Below, piece by piece: positions 36,877 through 37,514 of a stretch of 37,514 nt of DNA (position 1 is its first letter; each line of letters opens with the position of its first letter). The position numbers were made by a program, and so were the translations under genes. The stretch is taken from the IMG/VR virus record IMGVR_UViG_3300051212_000895, positions 1-37,514 of that record. One strand, written 5' to 3'. The notes under the pieces are model-generated. The model was given only the letters and a program-made list of their open reading frames with translations, ran no database searches and was not told the origin of the DNA. This DNA comes from a virus.

Positions 36877-37466
36877 GCGAACAAGTCCTCATTCCATTCT
36901 CTATGACCTTCCCTAAAGGCCATATTGCTTTGGGTTTCTCTGACTTCAACTCTGTAGCACCAAAGACGTTCTGCTTCACTTGGTCCCCACATGTCAGGAA
37001 TGTACACACCATTTACAAACTTGTACAGTTGATCAGCTAGCCCTTCGCAGCCTAATCGAGGTAACACAACAATCTTAGCCATTTTCTTTTCCTGTAGTAA
37101 TTTGAATGTTTCAAGTTCAGGATCGTCTTGTGCTACAATTAGTGTATGATCAAATTGATCTTCGAGAATCTTTTTAAGTTCTTTCAATCCACCATAGTCA
37201 GCAGCCCAATTACGCACATCTAAATCGTCAGTGCCAAAATAGAACTTCATACTAAAACTGTAACCATGTATTAGATTACAATGACTATCGGCTCGCCACT
37301 GTCTGTAGGCGCATGGAAATGCGTCATGATATTCTTTGGTGCTGGTGTATTTGTAAGTTCTATTACGAGCAAATGATGCTCGAATAGTTTCAAGATGAGC
37401 CGATGCTTCTTCTGGGCTCATTGTGCCTAGATCAATGTAATGTGTTGTTCGATTTTGTTGCGACAT
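36873..37466 (-). CDS. QueD/6-pyruvoyl-tetrahydropterin synthase-family protein, altered zinc site
   Basis: A 197-residue member of the PTPS/QueD (T-fold) family. The segment CAYRQWRADSHCNLIHGYSF at 52-71 aligns with the AAHRL...KCGRLHGHSF region of QueD. The likely catalytic Cys63 and the Asp106-His107 and Glu177 (VEVRET) positions are kept, but two of three zinc His positions are Tyr (Tyr54, Tyr69) with only His67 remaining. QueD makes carboxytetrahydropterin for 7-deazaguanine bases; PTPS makes tetrahydrobiopterin precursors. The changed metal site means activity or metal may differ. It starts at ATG 37466 with a good GGAG site 7 bases upstream. Family by pattern recognition; the zinc changes need an alignment. 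Confidence 0.75.
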   Translation of the reverse strand: MSQQNRTTHYIDLGTMSPEEASAHLETIRASFARNRTYKYTSTKEYHDAFPCAYRQWRADSHCNLIHGYSFSMKFYFGTDDLDVRNWAADYGGLKELKKILEDQFDHTLIVAQDDPELETFKLLQEKKMAKIVVLPRLGCEGLADQLYKFVNGVYIPDMWGPSEAERLWCYRVEVRETQSNMAFREGHREWNEDLFA

Positions 37467-37481
37467 GCTTATTCTCCTATG

Positions 37482-37514
37482 TTAAATTTTAGCATAGGCC
37501 TGCAGAATTTGTAA
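37482..37514 (-). CDS. Probable C-terminus of an upstream gene (partial)
   Basis: The last ten codons before a TAA at 37484-37482 (LQILQAYAKI) lie in one minus-strand frame that is open to the window edge. The stop is 15 bases before the next ATG, leaving just room for its ribosome-binding site, as in the other tight gene junctions here. No family can be named from ten residues, and another frame cannot be excluded. Confidence 0.35.
   Translation of the reverse strand, partial: LQILQAYAKI

Overview
The window looks like about 37.5 kb of the genome of a T4-like marine myovirus, of the kind that infects marine cyanobacteria or SAR11-type bacteria. The grounds are tightly packed AT-rich genes, nearly all on the minus strand and often joined by ATGA or TAATG overlaps. 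The gene content is typical of that group: T4-type sliding-clamp loader large subunit, PhoH, MazG-like, dCMP deaminase, GroES-like co-chaperonin, peptide deformylase, KDO-8-phosphate synthase, an A-type Fe-S carrier and very large modular tail fibres. Several minus-strand transcription units are preceded by a close match to the T4 late promoter (TATAAATA). No photosynthesis gene, integrase, tRNA or rRNA is visible, so the host cannot be fixed from this window.

Layout from left to right (minus strand unless stated). 1-3.9 kb: partial peptide deformylase, a DnaJ/CbpA-type chaperone, a likely lysis/envelope group (two-TM protein, two lipoproteins, a spanin-like pair), then a gene that appears split by a +1 frameshift and a conserved hypothetical. 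4.1-4.8 kb: phoH on the plus strand, with a structured leader and a bidirectional terminator. 4.8-10 kb: nucleotide metabolism, replication and protein folding (dCMP deaminase, DUF2452 protein, clamp loader, small proteins, MazG, radical SAM enzyme, GroES-like protein, a truncated DNA polymerase III alpha-like protein, small conserved proteins). 10-33 kb: a tail/baseplate block with a small structural protein, an 884-aa cadherin/He_PIG repeat protein, a subtilisin-like protease, and five fibre-like proteins of 222 to 2763 aa. A fatty-acid desaturase is inserted among the fibre genes, and an ErpA/IscA-type protein heads the block.

33.4-34.1 kb: two small plus-strand genes (a zinc-ribbon-like protein and a membrane protein with an EF-hand/dockerin-like loop), closed by a bidirectional terminator. 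34.1-37.5 kb: a small conserved protein, a UvdE-type UV-damage endonuclease, a GT-A glycosyltransferase, KdsA and a QueD/PTPS-family protein with altered zinc-ligand positions, plus the probable tail of one more gene at the right edge.

Taken together, the window combines virion adsorption structures (fibres, protease, possible adhesion modules), late expression from T4-type promoters, a nucleotide and replication module, protein-folding helpers, and enzymes that could remodel host lipids, LPS and Fe-S metabolism. All assignments come from reading the sequence; no database search was run. Apart from the two window edges, no stretch over 300 bases lacks a gene.
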